From Antedon mediterranea (Eukaryota; Echinodermata; Crinoidea; Comatulida; Antedonidae), in NCBI RefSeq assembly GCF_964355755.1, contig NC_092675.1:9191312-9251311 (forward strand): a stretch of DNA of 60,000 nt, read 5' to 3'. Under the pieces are notes generated by a model that was not told where the DNA came from, searched no databases, and saw only the letters and a program-made list of their open reading frames with translations. A program made the translations under genes and the position numbers. How positions within the stretch are numbered: the stretch's first letter is position 1; every line of letters starts with the position of its first letter. Of this stretch, positions 1 to 13,304 are shown piece by piece.

Positions 1-702
1 TCGGCCCCACATCAAGTCGGCCCCACGTCAACTCGGCCTCAAGTAAACTCGACCTCAAGTCAACTCGACCTCAAGTCAACTCGGCCTCACGTCAACTCAT
101 CCAAAAACTTTTCCGTCAACTCGGCCTCTAAAAACTATGGATCGCAAAAAGTGCTAATATAGTAGTTAATATTATAATAGCAGGATAAACATCAGAGACG
201 GTTGGACTAGGGCCTATAATAGACGAAATAAAACGGAAAATTCAATATAAATTATAACACACTGGGCCTGATCGTTTTTCGTTTAATTGATAGGTAGTAT
301 TTATTTATATTGTTTGAAATAAATAAATATTTCTTACCATTTTGTATACAGGAATAACTGTCGAAGAAGACATTTTAATGAATAATATTTTAACAATATA
401 CTTCGGTCTACAACTGTATATACATCAATATAAAAAGAATAAAATAACATTAAAATCATAACAAATCAAAAGGCAAGAATACAAATTGCATAAGCATTAT
501 GAGTATAGGTTACATGCACACACACCCAGACATGAATGTGCATTATTTTCAAAGGCCTTACAGTTTTTTTTGTATGACATTTTTATTTTCATTTCGTTTC
601 TACTTTATAATTATTCATAATTAATACAGTACACCATGGGAAGAGAGAAATTTGCTTCCATAACAGTCCATAGGGATGTGATTGTGATTTTATTGTATTA
701 AA

Positions 703-882
703 TTATGGATTCATGGAATTTGTCATGGTGTGTGTTGTTACTATCATCGGGAATCTTGTGTCCCGTTTTGTAATATCATCTTTAATTAAACTGACAAGAT
801 GACCGTATTGGTGAAGCGTCATTCTAAAAAGAATAATTTCATCCTCACTATCATCCGATGACCATCCAGAAACGGCTGCCAT
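703..882 (-). pseudogene. N-terminal fragment of a PIF/Harbinger-like transposase
   Basis: A 59-codon ORF reads from ATG at 882 down to TAA at 703. It begins MAAVSGWSSDDSEDEIILFR and continues with a stretch containing ITKRDTRF. The acidic start, then a phenylalanine-arginine-methionine core and a KRDT/RF motif, resembles the N-terminus of PIF/Harbinger (HARBI1-type) nucleases. That match is from memory of the family, not from a search. Upstream on the minus strand (883-1040) are several copies of CGGAAC/GTTCCG and a GGGGCATTCCCACCG end-like sequence. The catalytic DDE part is absent, so this is a remnant or part of a non-autonomous element. Confidence 0.4.
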
Positions 883-1159
883 TTTAACGTTTGCCCGTTT
901 TCACGGAATACGTCACAAAATGGAACAGGTGTGAATGTTTAAAACGGAACGGTGAACGGGCACGCGTCACGTTGAAGAAAACGGCGCCGTCTTCCGTTCC
1001 ACGAAACGGAACAGGTACGGACGGTGGGAATGCCCCTTTAGGTGATCAATTTTATTGAACAATACAGGGCGCGGTGGGTGTTAAAAACCAGATGAGAATG
1101 CTAAGGCAATATTATGTTGTTTAGGAATTCCGTTGTTTAGGACTCAAACAATATGTTTT

Positions 1160-1298
1160 AGTTTTTGCTTGACAAAATAAAAATACGCCATTTTTTCATG
1201 ATGATTTCTTCAGTGTGTTTTAAATTAGTTTTTATGCTTAACAAAATAAAAATACACCATTTATTCATGATGATTTCTTCAGTGTGTTTTAGATTAAT
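1160..1298. repeat. 69-bp tandem duplication
   Basis: Two adjacent copies of a 69-base unit containing CATGATGATTTCTTCAGTGT lie at about 1160-1228 and 1229-1298, inside the inverted-repeat element. The short ORF across them is only a translation of the repeat. Confidence 0.8.
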
Positions 1299-2228
1299 TT
1301 CCCATACATAAAATGGATTCATTGGATTCTCCATTATTATCAAATCACAAAAGTAATAAAAACAATTTGAATAATGCACAATTGCAATAGAACTTTAACA
1401 TGACAGAACATTCCGAATTTGTTTCCATAATCTCTTCGGTAGTTTGACATCGTCATTGAACCCCCGAAAAAATAAATTTGTGAAAGATTTTGTTACTGTA
1501 ATATACCATTTTAATGGCACATATAGTTATTCACTTTGACCGTAACATATTGCTAATAATTTGAGAGAGAATATATACACAAAAAAAAACATTTTTATTT
1601 TACTGTATTAATCTAATAATATCTATATAATATATAGGCCTTCTAAGAATATTTCGATTATTTCTGGGAACATCCACGTTGTATCAAAAAATAGATCTAA
1701 CAAACACATTACTGAGGGTTCTTACTGAGACTAATCAACCAACAATATAAATAAATACTACCTATCAATTAAATGAAAAACGATCAGGCCCAGTGTGTTA
1801 TAATTTATATTGAAATTTCCGTTTTATTTTGTCTATTATGTAGGCCTAACCGTACTATATCCTGCCATTGTAATAAATGAACTACTATATTAGCACTTTT
1901 TTGCGTTCCATACTTTTTTTCGAGTTGACGTGAGTCCGAGTTGACGTGAGGCCAAGTTGAATTGAGGCCGAGTTGACTTGGGGCCGACTTGACGTGAGGC
2001 CGACTTGACTTTGGCCAAGACGGTTTAGGTCCGAGTTGACCTGCACCCTTTAAAACAAAAATCAAGAAAATGCAAAGTTTATTCTAAATCCAATTCTATA
2101 TAGAAAGTACTGTATTTTAACTTTTTCTGATTTTACTTTTTTGATGTAGCCTACAATGCATTGAAGTAATTGCAATAACATACTAAATATATTTCATGCA
2201 TTTTACAATTTGTTTTTCTTTTATAAAG

Positions 2229-5200
2229 TTCAATGAAGATGCTTCAAATGGAGAGGATGCTCAATATCAATCCAAACTTTGCAATGATGTACATGTTCAT
2301 GGTTGTGATTTTTACAAGCTTCCACACAAGGTGCACTAGCTTTATACTTTATGTGTTGGCATTATAAATCGAGTTTTCGTAGTGAGATGGTACGAAAAGG
2401 GGATGGTAGATATGAAAGGATATGGTGGTAATTTGTACAAAATATTAATTAGCGTGCATATAAGCCCAGTTCATCGGGACTATAATGGGATTTTTGCCAT
2501 TTATTTTATTCAAAATTTAATAATAGTTTTAACAATCTTAATTGATCAGCCACTGTATTTCATTTCACAAGGTTAGAGAATTATGTTACACTTAAATGCA
2601 GTGAATTTTGACTGTTGTTCAATATTCAATGTATGTACAAATTTCAAAAATACATTTTTTTTAAATATTTAAACTTAAGTCTCTCCCCTTTAAATGCATT
2701 ATATTTTATTCTGAGTTTAAATCAAAGTCAAAATTATATCTCAAAGATAAATAATAAGCAAATATTTGGTACCAATATCCTTTTTTATGAACTTTTATTT
2801 TAATGAAATTAATGAATTTAAACATTTTTCTGATTTATTGTACATGTATGAATTTTAACTTTTATGAATCCTCTTGTATCTTTATGTTTAAATGTTGTTT
2901 GTTTAATTGTTTTTAAGAGGGCCTCTTCAAACCTTAATAAACTTATTAAACCACCAAGCCTGCATGTACAGGGTCTGCGTACTGTCTTGGAGGGTGCTAA
3001 TTCATGTCACGCTTGGTTAATTACCGTCCCCTTCATTTACCATCCCGATGCGAAAGCTCCCTACTAATTTATAGGCTTAAAGCTTGTATTCAGAATATAA
3101 GGTTGAGGTGTTACTTTATACCCCTTTCACATCGCCTTGCAAAACTCCCAAGTTTACAGATACTTGAGTGTTGTCCACTAACATGTGGTGTGAAGTGTGT
3201 CTCCAGCTTCAGGTGAAAGGGGTACTAGACTGCAACCTGGTTTGTTATACTCTGGTTTTTGGAGTTGCTATTTTTTTACATTTTTATTTATACAACTTAG
3301 TAGCTTGCTAGTCTTAAGCACTACAGTATATACAAGTATATACATTGAACCTGATTTGTATTTACATAGCTGGATTAGATTTTAGATTTAAACATTTTCA
3401 TTAATTTAGATAATATTAATTTCCAGGATGGCTTGCGACATAATGTTGGTAACCCCCTTGCTAAAGATTTCTTAAGCAAGATGGAAGATGGAACATTAAA
3501 GGCATCGGGAGGTACACAAGCAGATCGCATTCTTGAAATCAACAAATTAATTTCATTTTGGCGCAATGCAAAAAAGAGGATAACGTAAGTTGATTAATTT
3601 CCAAACATCCAAAATGGTTTAATATTGTCATGTTTAACACATTCCTTTACAAGTTTAAAATTTCCATTGTTTAATGTAAATATATTTGCAATCACATGAT
3701 AACGCCACTTTTTACCAAAAGTAATGAATAATATTTTATTTGATGATAATATGTTCACCTCAATGGTGTTTCAACAAACAAGGCTCATTTCAATGGAATA
3801 CAAAATGTAGAATAGAAAAAAAAAGTACAAAAATAACAATAGAAAGTCAAAACTTTAATTAAATTTTTATAATTTCTGCTTGTTTTATATCATTAATTCA
3901 ATTCAATTTATTTCCACAATACACAATACATACAGGATAATAAATACGATGAAGTAATCATGTGGGGGAGGTTCATATAAATCAGAAAGACTTTAAATTT
4001 GACCCACCCCAAGATATAACATTAAATACGAATACGAAAAAGAAAAAATACTTTAACTATAAATAATAAATATTAATAATAAAGAAAAACAAAGTTATTT
4101 TCTTTTGTTTACCAAGTAAATAATATAGTGATCACTAATAGACCAATGTAATACAAGACCAATGTAATACAAGACCAATGTAATACAACATACTGTATAC
4201 TGTATTTGGTCAATTAGAGTTTTTGGTAATAATCATTAATTATCAATTTTCAATGGTGATTAGTAATTATCTCATTTAACCAGTTAACATGATGGATTGT
4301 TTTCTTTGAAGCCACAGTTTAGATTGCCAATGATTACATCATTATTTGTATGTGTATTTTCAATATCATCTAGTATATGTTTAAAAGATTTAATTAAATG
4401 GTGGTTTGATTTCCATACTAAATAATTCTAGTTCCACAAAATGTTCTGTAATTTTGTACATGAAACCTTTTTTTTCAATATTGCAACCCCACCGGACTTT
4501 CCTAAATTTCATAATTACTTATATAGCCATTTCATTATCATTAATTAAATAGCTAAGTATTTTGTTGTTCTCTAAAAGAAACTTGAATTCATTCATTATT
4601 GAGACCTGCAATTAACCTTTATTATCAAATATATCACATTTGTCAGTGAATATTTTATTCTTATGAATATTAATATTAGGTCACCCTCATCCAGTTCTGT
4701 TATAACTGTGGTAAAAGCAGGAACTCGATCAACACACATTTGCCGAAAAAACCTTCATTTGATCATAACCATTTTTATTGTGCAAAAACAATGGCAATCG
4801 GTAAAGCAAAATTAATTTCATAATTTTGTTTAGATCCCAGTTTGTAGTTGGCCTTGAAAAGAGTAATTTGTCTCAAACAACGATTGAAAATGAACATTAT
4901 GATGAAGATAACTTTTATGGTGCTATTCTACCACGTGTTATAACATGTGGTACAGTTACAAGGAGAGCTGTCGAGCCTACATGGTTAACTGCAAGTAATG
5001 CACGGGTAAGGAATTATTGTTAAATATTAGAGGTTGGGATGCTTTTTGTCCTATTCCAGTACAGTACACTATTCATAACATAATCAAAGCAATGAATATA
5101 ATACATTTCTTGTACAGATCTCCTCCTTGGATACCTTACCCTATCTGTCTTACATGTTCCGTGAAACGTAGATTGAGTAACATTTGTGTTCACCATTACA

Positions 5201-8200
5201 ATATTGTTCCATATTTCTCTTTTATTGTTTTTGTTAGTTTTGATTCGTATAGGTTAATTTTTAAGATAGATAGAAGTAATTTCCGGGTTGCACTTTGCGA
5301 CTTCCAGGTTTTTGCTGACCTCTCTAGATGTCGGAGACATTCATATTTTGCATTTTTCGTGTGAAGTTAGCAAAATGAAAGTTAAACTCAAAATAATGAC
5401 AATCTAATCAAATTTATTCAAAAGTCATCAGCGTGTATAGAAAAATGGAAGCTGAGTTGTTAGTTTGCTGGCAGGTTTTAACAGGTTGCGGGCTATCTGT
5501 GTACCTCTGTTAAGACTCTGGATACTTTAGCCCATGTTGCAAGCTATTTAAAAGAGCCCACTGTGACGCAAATGGAATTATCAAAATCCATTTTCCCTTT
5601 CTCCTCCGATTGGTTTTCTAATTGTCTAATGAAATTAATTAGGAACAACAAAATATATGTATAGATAGTGAGGGTAATCAATTAATTAATATTTTAGGTT
5701 ATTGTTGTTTACAGTTCGACTGTCCTAACCGCTCGGTCACTTTACTCTGCCAATATATATCTAATGACTGCATACAATTGTAACCCTCAGGAAGATCGAG
5801 TGGGCAGTGAATTGAAAGCAATGATACAAGCCCCTCCAGGATATCATTTTGTTGGTGCTGATGTTGACTCACAAGAACTCTGGATTGCTGCTCTTCTGGG
5901 TGATGCCAACTTCTGTGGTTTTCATGGTATTAAATGTTTTGTTAAGCTTCCTGTTCATTATTATTAGTAGGTTGATCAAGTCCCAATACACACATACTGT
6001 ATATATGACTTTAGTAGTCTAATCACACTCAATTTTAATCTCTTCCTTCATTTAAGCTATTTTTGGTGTATTGAAAGGAACAGTCGTAAAACAAAACTAG
6101 GGGCTTAGATTTGCATGTTGACTATGTCGACTGATACCATACGTTCACTGCTATAATTAAATAGGTTTAGTTTTATGATAAAAGATAATAAATTAAATAT
6201 GCAGTGGCTACCTCTACGCCTATCGCAGATACAATCCCTATGCTATATCTACGCATATTGAGATGATCAGGCCTCCGGCACTCGTAACGTAAAAAAACAT
6301 CCCTCTGAGAAAATAAAATGATCAATAAAAAAGATTGTGAATAAAAAAAAAATAACAAAAGAATGATACCAATGGGTTTCAAACCCTAGCCTATTGCTAC
6401 AACATGACGTTGAAAGACCCACACACTGCTCATCCAACTGGTTTACGAGATGCACTGATATAACACCGTGTTTTATCAAAAGCCATAGGGGACACTATAT
6501 AGGCGTAAATATAGTCTGGGGATTGTATCTACGACTAGGCGTATATGCAGCCACTATAGAGCCTGTATTAAAAGGTGACATGCAATCTGGTCATTGCTAT
6601 ATTGTTTTTGAATAAAAGTATGTATAATATACAGTAATAATAATAACACTGATTCTAAAAAAGAAATTTTAACTTGGACATTAGAATATATCAATATTCA
6701 ATTCTTAATATTAATAAGTCATTGTATTGATTACAATTAGGATGGGTGTTTATGGTATTTCTGTTTTTCATGCTAGGCTGTACGGCATTTGGTTGGATGA
6801 ATTTACAAGGGAAAAAATCAAACGGAACAGACCTTCACAGTAAAACTGCGAGCACTGTTGCTATAAGCAGAGACCAGGCTAAGGTACCAGTATTCATACA
6901 ATATAGCATCCTCAACCATACCCAGTTTTGTTTAGATTATACAACATGGCACTTGAGATTTTACTATGCATTAGAGCATAGCAATGATTCGTGATACCAC
7001 AAGAGGAACCAACTTCAAACAAATACTTGTAGTGAAATGGTAGTTAATAGCAGGGTGTTGTTTCTGAAAGTAATGTGTTCTCATGCGTATTATTCCAAAT
7101 GATTCCACATAAGGGTAAAATTGTGTAATTTTATTTAGTGAGACCATTCTAACCTAATTCTGACCTTTATGGTGATAATAGGTTCAGCATAGGCACTAAC
7201 AGTAGCTGGTTCTATTATATGCATAGCCAACATACTATCTAATTTTAATTCTAATTCTGCCTGGGTACATCCCAAGGGTCTAGCATAGTTACATTATATT
7301 CCTGGTAGTGTACACTTCTCTATTTTATTTTCTACACTATCCATAACTACTTGGGGTCTATCTGAATATATACCTTCACATCTTAAGCCATCTTTAACAT
7401 TAGGGCCCTTCTTAGCTTCATTCATCCTTTGGCTCCCATCTTAGGACAATCTCCTATTTTATGGCCCTTCTCCTTACAATTAAAGCATAGGCCATTAATC
7501 CATTCATTCAAGGTTCTCTCTGTTACAAATTTGCCTCCCCTTTCTGCGATACCTTTTGTATCTTTGCTATTTTCGTGGGCCTTATATTAAATAGACATAA
7601 TTTCAGGATTTATGGCATTCCAATAGCCACGGCCACCTCTATATCCTATAAATAAATGTCACTGACTTCTCGGGCACGTCACAAATTTGCTGCCACCATG
7701 TAGTGGTAGTTAGTAGTATGGTGTTGTTTCCGAGCATATTATTCCACAATCACAAACATAATATTATGACAACTTATTATTTATTCCTATCTGTTAAAGT
7801 TATTTCCTACAAAGTTTTAATTTCTCAAAATTCTAATTTCTCATGATATAATGCAGAGGATCATGTATTTTTTACAAAAAAACTCAATACTAGAGTTTAG
7901 TATAATATCTTTTTCTATTTTTTCTTCAAAGGTTTTTAATTATGGAAGAATTTATGGAGCTGGTCAAACATTTGCTGTTCGTCTATTAATGCAGTTTAAC
8001 CATCGATTGAGTGCAGAAGAAGCAAAAGAGAAAGCAAAAACTATGTATGAATCCACTAAAGGAACACGTATGTAAGTTATATGATAAAGTTAATACAGCA
8101 CTGCAAAAACTAAACCTAATAATTAATATCAATAAGTTATATTAACTTAACTAGACCCCATAATAAGGAAACTACCTAGAACCTAGACTGAGTCTTGGCC

Positions 8201-11200
8201 TAGCCTAGGCCCCATAATGAGCGAACTACCTAGATTCTAGAAGGAGTCCCTGCCTATAGTCTACAGTAGCCTAGGCCCCATAATGAGCGAATGTTTAATG
8301 TTTACCTTCTTGAAACTATTTTAACTACTAAACTAAACTGGCTTAACATGATGTTTAAATGTTATTAAGTGTTTTGTACTTGTTTAGGACTAGGAAAGAA
8401 ATCATTAAATATAGTCCTCTCTGGTAGCATTAAACCAAGTTGATCTTAATGGGTTCTTTTTGATTTTATATATAATTCATTGCTTTTTACAGGTTTAAAT
8501 TGACAGAAGCAGGCATTCAGTCCATGGAATCTGTGAACATGACACCAGACAGAGATAATATCTACATTGGCTACAACAAACTCAGAACTTTAGCAAGAAA
8601 ACTTCATACCAAGTACTGTACTATTTAAACAAAATTATGTTCTATTTATTGTACATTGAATTATCCTATAGTACACTGTAGTCTGCAGTCCAGGGAGTTG
8701 GATGAGACATACTTTAAAAAAAAAGGAAAATTAATATCAATTGATACCTCCCATTTATTAAAAATTGATCTTTTCAATTGTTTTTTCTTGTAAAACAGTC
8801 AAGAACTGGTAAATGATGAACTTACCGATGGAATGGAGTGGACAGGAGGCAGGTAACAAAAACAACAACTATACAGACTATATTTAATTTTATATAATAC
8901 CTAAATAAATTCCTGACATTGTCTCATCCGCTGGTCCTGTGTACATATAGTGCACGTTAAAGAATTTGATATACTATTTGAAAAGAGTAGGGGATCGTCT
9001 CTCGTTGTGCTGATCTGGTAAGGGCTGTACTGCTGGCTGCTGTGGGTCCATTGAGGGCCTAATCCCAATTTTCTCAGTTTCCTGTTAAGCTTGAGGACTA
9101 GAATAAATGCATTTAAAAATTGTTTTAAATATAAAGCTATAGCAAAGATGACTGACATCCTAGAATTGAGAGGCCATTTACCACTAGTCAAAACAAAAAT
9201 GGTGAAGTTTTGAAGCTAATTAAAGCTGTGTAAGATCAAGACATATTTGGGCAACTTTTACTGATGCATAGCAACATTTTATAGCAAAACGTTTTTGTTT
9301 TTCCTTAGTGAGTCAGCCATGTTCAACAAGCTTGAGAGTATTGCTGGGTCATCTAAACCTAAAACGCCAGTCCTGCAATGTAGCATCAGCCGAGCATTAG
9401 AACCAGAGAGTGTTAATAATGAGGTATGTTAACAATGAAAATGTATTTTTTTTCTTTTATTTTTAGATCAATTTTAGTATTAAAATCTAAATCAAACTCA
9501 AGAGTGAATTGATATGTGGCAATTTTTAAAATATTGAATTAAAATATAATCTAAAATATACTTGGTGACAGTACTACAATATCAAATACTTTGATATTTA
9601 GATAAAATATTACTGCTAAGTCATAAAAGGGGACTTTGTATGGTATAATACTGTCATGTTTTTTTTATCATAGGCCTATGTAAAATGCAATTATTATACT
9701 ATAAAAAGTCTTTTTGTCACACCTTCATTCCTCTGAGCTGAATTCATTCTTAAATGCTAGTAGACAGGGAAAAACTACCATTTTTTCTGTCAAGGTTTTC
9801 TCAGTGGATTTTTTATCTCTATACTTTTTTTAATAAGCTTGGGGCCACCCGTATAATCTGTTTTCTCGTGCTAAGAACCCCAATTATCAATTTATAATTT
9901 ATATTGGACAAAATAAATTTCCAATAACAGTATTGTAAATAGCCAGAAGCTGAAGAATGCATAGAATGTTTGTTATTTAAAATAGGTACCACTCTGCTTA
10001 TTGATACAAACATTTAATTGTGACTATTTTGATGATTTCTATAGCAACTAAATCTTAATAATTTATCAGTTTCTGACAAGCAGAGTAAATTGGGTGGTTC
10101 AAAGTTCAGCTGTGGATTACCTTCACTTAATGTTGGTATGTATGCGATGGTTGTTTGACGAGTATCAAATTGATGGCCGTTTTTGCATCAGCATTCATGA
10201 CGAAGTGCGATATCTGGTGAATAGTGAGGACCGGTATCGGGCTGCTCTGGCGCTTCAAATCACAAACATACTTACTCGTTCTGTGTTTGCATATAATGTT
10301 GGTATGCATGATTTACCGCAGGTAAACTAAACATAAATATGTAGTTTAAAGTTTTAAATCAAGATTTAGACTGTAACTCTTAACTCTTGAAAAATTGTTC
10401 CTAAAGCCTATTGTCCACTAGCTAAATTTTTTTGCGCGATTCAAAAGCATCAGCATTGCACATGCATCTCTTTCTGTAACAAGTTTTTTGCTTCAGCAAA
10501 ATTAGAATTTTGAATAGTTTCTATTTACAAAGCAAAACATTTTGCAACCAACACCTAAGAAAATGAGTTGTTACACTTTCATGAGCACTCATGTAAATAG
10601 GCTCATCAGATATGCAATGGAATGAAATTCATTCTTGCAGTGAACATGTATAAAATGGTAGCACACATTTTTTCTCTGCAAAGTGAAAAACAGGCTTTAG
10701 AAGTAAAAAATCGTTGATACACTGTATATTCTATGGATACATGGATATGACCTGCCTACTCTGCTCGATTCAAAGTCATTTGGTGAAAAGTGTGTGTTTT
10801 TATGGACTAATTTAAAATGAAACAAGATAAATACTTTTTCATTCTTCTTGTAGTCTGTGGCTTTCTTTAGTGCTGTTGACATTGACACTGTATTGCGGAA
10901 AGAGGTGACAATGGACTGCAAATCTCCATCTAACCCTCATGGCTTAGAGAAAGGCTATGGAATCCCTCTGGGTAAGTTAAATGTACACACAGTAATTAAG
11001 TAAAACGTTATTGTAGAAAATAAAGACGGGACAAGATTTTCAATGCTAAACCAATGATTAGAAAATCTGTAAAATCAATCTGACTCAAACGAAATACAAA
11101 TATAGTGCTATTAATTCAGCTGATTCGAAGGCTATGTAAAAAGGAGTAAACATACCAGTCATGCATAATTATTAATTTGTAATTCTTTTGTTCTACAGGA

Positions 11201-11272
11201 GAGGAAATGGACATTATAAAAATATTGAATATAACACAAGGATCTTTAGAAAAGCAAACTGAACAAAAGTAG
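2229..11272 (+). CDS. POLG: DNA polymerase gamma catalytic subunit, C-terminal 12 exons (partial)
   Basis: Replicates and repairs mitochondrial DNA in the matrix. Coding exons: 2229-2330, 3427-3584, 4834-5005, 5791-5926, 6777-6883, 7932-8071, 8493-8612, 8799-8852, 9309-9423, 10070-10321, 10854-10971 and 11199-11272 (TAG at 11270). All introns are GT-AG, and the exons join without a frame break into 515 codons plus stop. Fragment residues 166-180 hold motif A ([15 protein letters not shown]). Motif B spans the exon 5/6 junction (R221, K225, Y229-G230 in [10 protein letters not shown]). Motif C is HDEV at 411-414. All family-A catalytic residues are therefore present. Metazoan POLG is about 1,200 residues, so the exonuclease domain and linker must lie upstream of the window. 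The region after motif B (exons at 8493 and 8799) is the most divergent. Introns carry several transposons. Exon boundaries were read by eye. Confidence 0.96.
3893..4085 (-). mobile_element. 3' end of a CR1/L2-type LINE
   Basis: In reverse complement this stretch ends in a TTGAATTGAAT-type short tandem tail preceded by an AATAAA-like stretch, as is usual at 3' ends of CR1/L2 LINEs. No reverse-transcriptase motif remains. It sits in a POLG intron. Confidence 0.35.
7028..7748 (-). mobile_element. Miniature LTR-retroelement-like (TRIM-like) insertion
   Basis: Related short direct repeats flank the element at 7028-7109 (82 bp) and 7699-7748 (50 bp). On the minus strand both start TGTGGAAT and end ACTACA. 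Directly inside the minus-strand 5' repeat is TGGTGGCAGC, a plausible primer-binding site. The interior encodes a retroviral-type zinc knuckle [14 protein letters not shown] (CX2CX4HX4C) at about 7450-7495, followed within a few codons by a stop; another frame then continues. No target-site duplication was found. It lies in the POLG intron between the exons at 6777 and 7932. Confidence 0.55.
8157..8291. repeat. Degenerate ~60-bp tandem repeat
   Basis: About 2.3 copies of a 54-65-base unit begin CCCCATAATGAGCGAACTAC and contain GCCTAGGC palindromes. It is intronic in POLG. Confidence 0.7.
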
Positions 11273-11375
11273 AAGAGAAACTGGTAATATAAACACAATC
11301 AAAGATACAGAATACAGAACCATTAAATCCAAATGTTTTGTCAGTTTTTTACTTGATTAAAAATTAAGATGTGTA

Positions 11376-11381
11376 AATAAA
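11376..11381 (+). promoter_or_regulatory. Polyadenylation signal of POLG
   Basis: AATAAA lies 104 bases after the POLG stop codon, in AT-rich 3' UTR-like sequence. It is the first canonical signal downstream. Confidence 0.55.
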
Positions 11382-11399
11382 ATTAATGAATTTGTAAAT

Positions 11400-13300
11400 C
11401 TCTGTGTGTAGAATCTTTTATCTGTAATATAACTATTTAGTTGAATAATCATTGTTAAAGTATGCAATGATTGACTGAAGATGAACAGGATAGAACATTG
11501 TTGAAGAAGTTGTACACCTTGTCATCTTAGTGGCTTACTTTGGATTTTCCAATATTTATAACCTCTATTGTATGTCATTACAATTCTGTAAATGAAAGCA
11601 ATGTGAAAATATTTTTTTTAATCAACAAAAAGCACAAAAACCAATTTTACAAGATAAAATGAATAAAACATAAATATATGTAGTAGAATGCCTCATTTGA
11701 GAGACACTTTCCTTTGAAACCAACTTCTATTTAGGGGTCTGTAATACTGAAATAATATTTTGTTAAATCGAAAACCTATAGAAAAAAAGCTAGTGTATAT
11801 AACTTTTATATGTACCATATTTATTGGTATAAATGCCCTGTGGCAGTTATTGCTTGGACATGGTTTATTTGAGGGAGGCATTTATTCGAGGGAGCCGGTT
11901 ATTTACAGTGCATGTACATTGCTAAAAGATAGTGTAACATAATATAGTGGGAATTGGATATCTAAAAACACAGTGAAAGAAAAGGCTTGTACAGTATAAT
12001 CAAATAAATTCCCCCCAGATATGAAAAAATTTAAAAATACAACACAACTATTAATATCAAGTGCTATATATTAACTATTGTATAAAATGCTTGATGATAA
12101 GTCAATGAATTCTACTACAAATAGAACTGTGTTATAATACAGTATTGTGTACATATGCATGTGGCAGGGTGTTAATTCAAATAAATACAGTAAATATTAA
12201 CAGTAGGAAAATAAAATTTAAAAATTTTTAAAAATGGTTGCAAAATGAGAGATACACTCCCTTATTAGGTATCAGACGGTCATTCTAAATAACTACGTAA
12301 ATTAAAAACTCCATTCATGACAAACAATAATATAAGAATTAAATATAAATAAGTTTTAAATAAACACAAACTAAACCAAAAGAACAAAAACAAACAAAAG
12401 TAAACAATATGCAAACATTCTTTTTAGGATAATTTAAAAAATAACCAGAAAATAACATTAATTCATAATTAACACATAAACTTGAATACTACTGGGCATA
12501 TTATATCATTTTTTACAAAAAAGAAACAATAATGTTCATATTATCACAAGCAACAGAAATGATTGTGGGTCATGCTCAAATTACTTTAAAGGTTCCTATA
12601 GGTTCCTCCAAAATAAAGATCAAAACTATATTTACAATAACAACACTATATTATTATGTAATGTATTACTAATGTGATTTTTTTCATATTTACAAACAAA
12701 ACATGGTATTTAATGCAAGTAAACATTTAAATAATTTCTAATAACTATTATTTAATTAATAATAATTATACAAATTCACTAGTATAAGATAAATATTATT
12801 TTCCATTTAAAAACATTGAAATATACAAAGAATGAATTAAAATATTTTGGTGCCCTATTATCAACTAGTCTTGTTTATGCTTCCCATAACAACTGAAACC
12901 ATAAGGAAATGTTTGTACTGTAAAATTTAAATGGATAGAAAGATGTGAAAGAGAAAGTATAAACATTACAGAGGCATCTATTATTGTTACCAATAATTAT
13001 GTAGCCCACAATTATGCCTACAAGATAACTAAGCTGATTTAATGTTTTAATTAAATATTTTCAAATTGACATGATTTAATTGAATCTTTACAATTCAAAT
13101 CTCATCTGATATTAATAACTTTACAAAATAATATTCAATATTTTGGAAACCTAAATCCAAAAGATGACCTTGTATACATGTTAATATCTAAGGCAATACA
13201 TATATAAATTTTGAAAGACATGGCATTTAATGTATAACCTAAATATTAAGAAGTAATTCTTTAGGTTTTAATGTTCGTGGAATAATCTACTACTACATAG
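11400..13300. other. Intergenic, AT-rich, no gene seen
   Basis: No coding sequence can be supported. Around 11860-12197 there is repeat-like material with GAGGGAGGCATTTATTCGAG and an end reading CAAATAAATACAGTA. Similar motifs recur near 48690-48780, suggesting a shared dispersed repeat. The remainder is low-complexity A/T. Confidence 0.6.
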
Positions 13301-13304
13301 TAAA

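Larger units (their letters stand above)
1..2047. mobile_element. ~2 kb element with long terminal inverted repeats
   Basis: The left arm (1 to about 316) reappears in reverse complement at about 1741-2047. The outer ~120 bases of each arm are a degenerate tandem repeat of a 15-16-base unit containing ACTCGGCCTCAAGTCA. The inner ~190 bases of each arm are unique and still largely match, with some substitutions and indels. The left end probably begins before the window. The interior holds a Harbinger-like ORF (703-882, minus) and a 69-bp tandem pair. It lies in a POLG intron. The superfamily cannot be assigned because the left boundary and target duplication are not visible. Confidence 0.75.

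Noticed and set aside
1805-2065. 86-codon minus-strand ORF rich in PSWPxS motifs
   Set aside because: It translates the tandem CTCGGCC repeat of the inverted-repeat element.
5017-5364. 115-codon + strand ORF in a POLG intron
   Set aside because: It follows directly after the exon ending at 5005, shows no domain, and the POLG frame resumes correctly at 5791 without it.
5712-5757. tRNA D-arm-like sequence on the minus strand (GACCGAGCGGTTAGGAC)
   Set aside because: No anticodon arm, T arm or B box could be found; perhaps a SINE head remnant next to a POLG exon, too weak to annotate.
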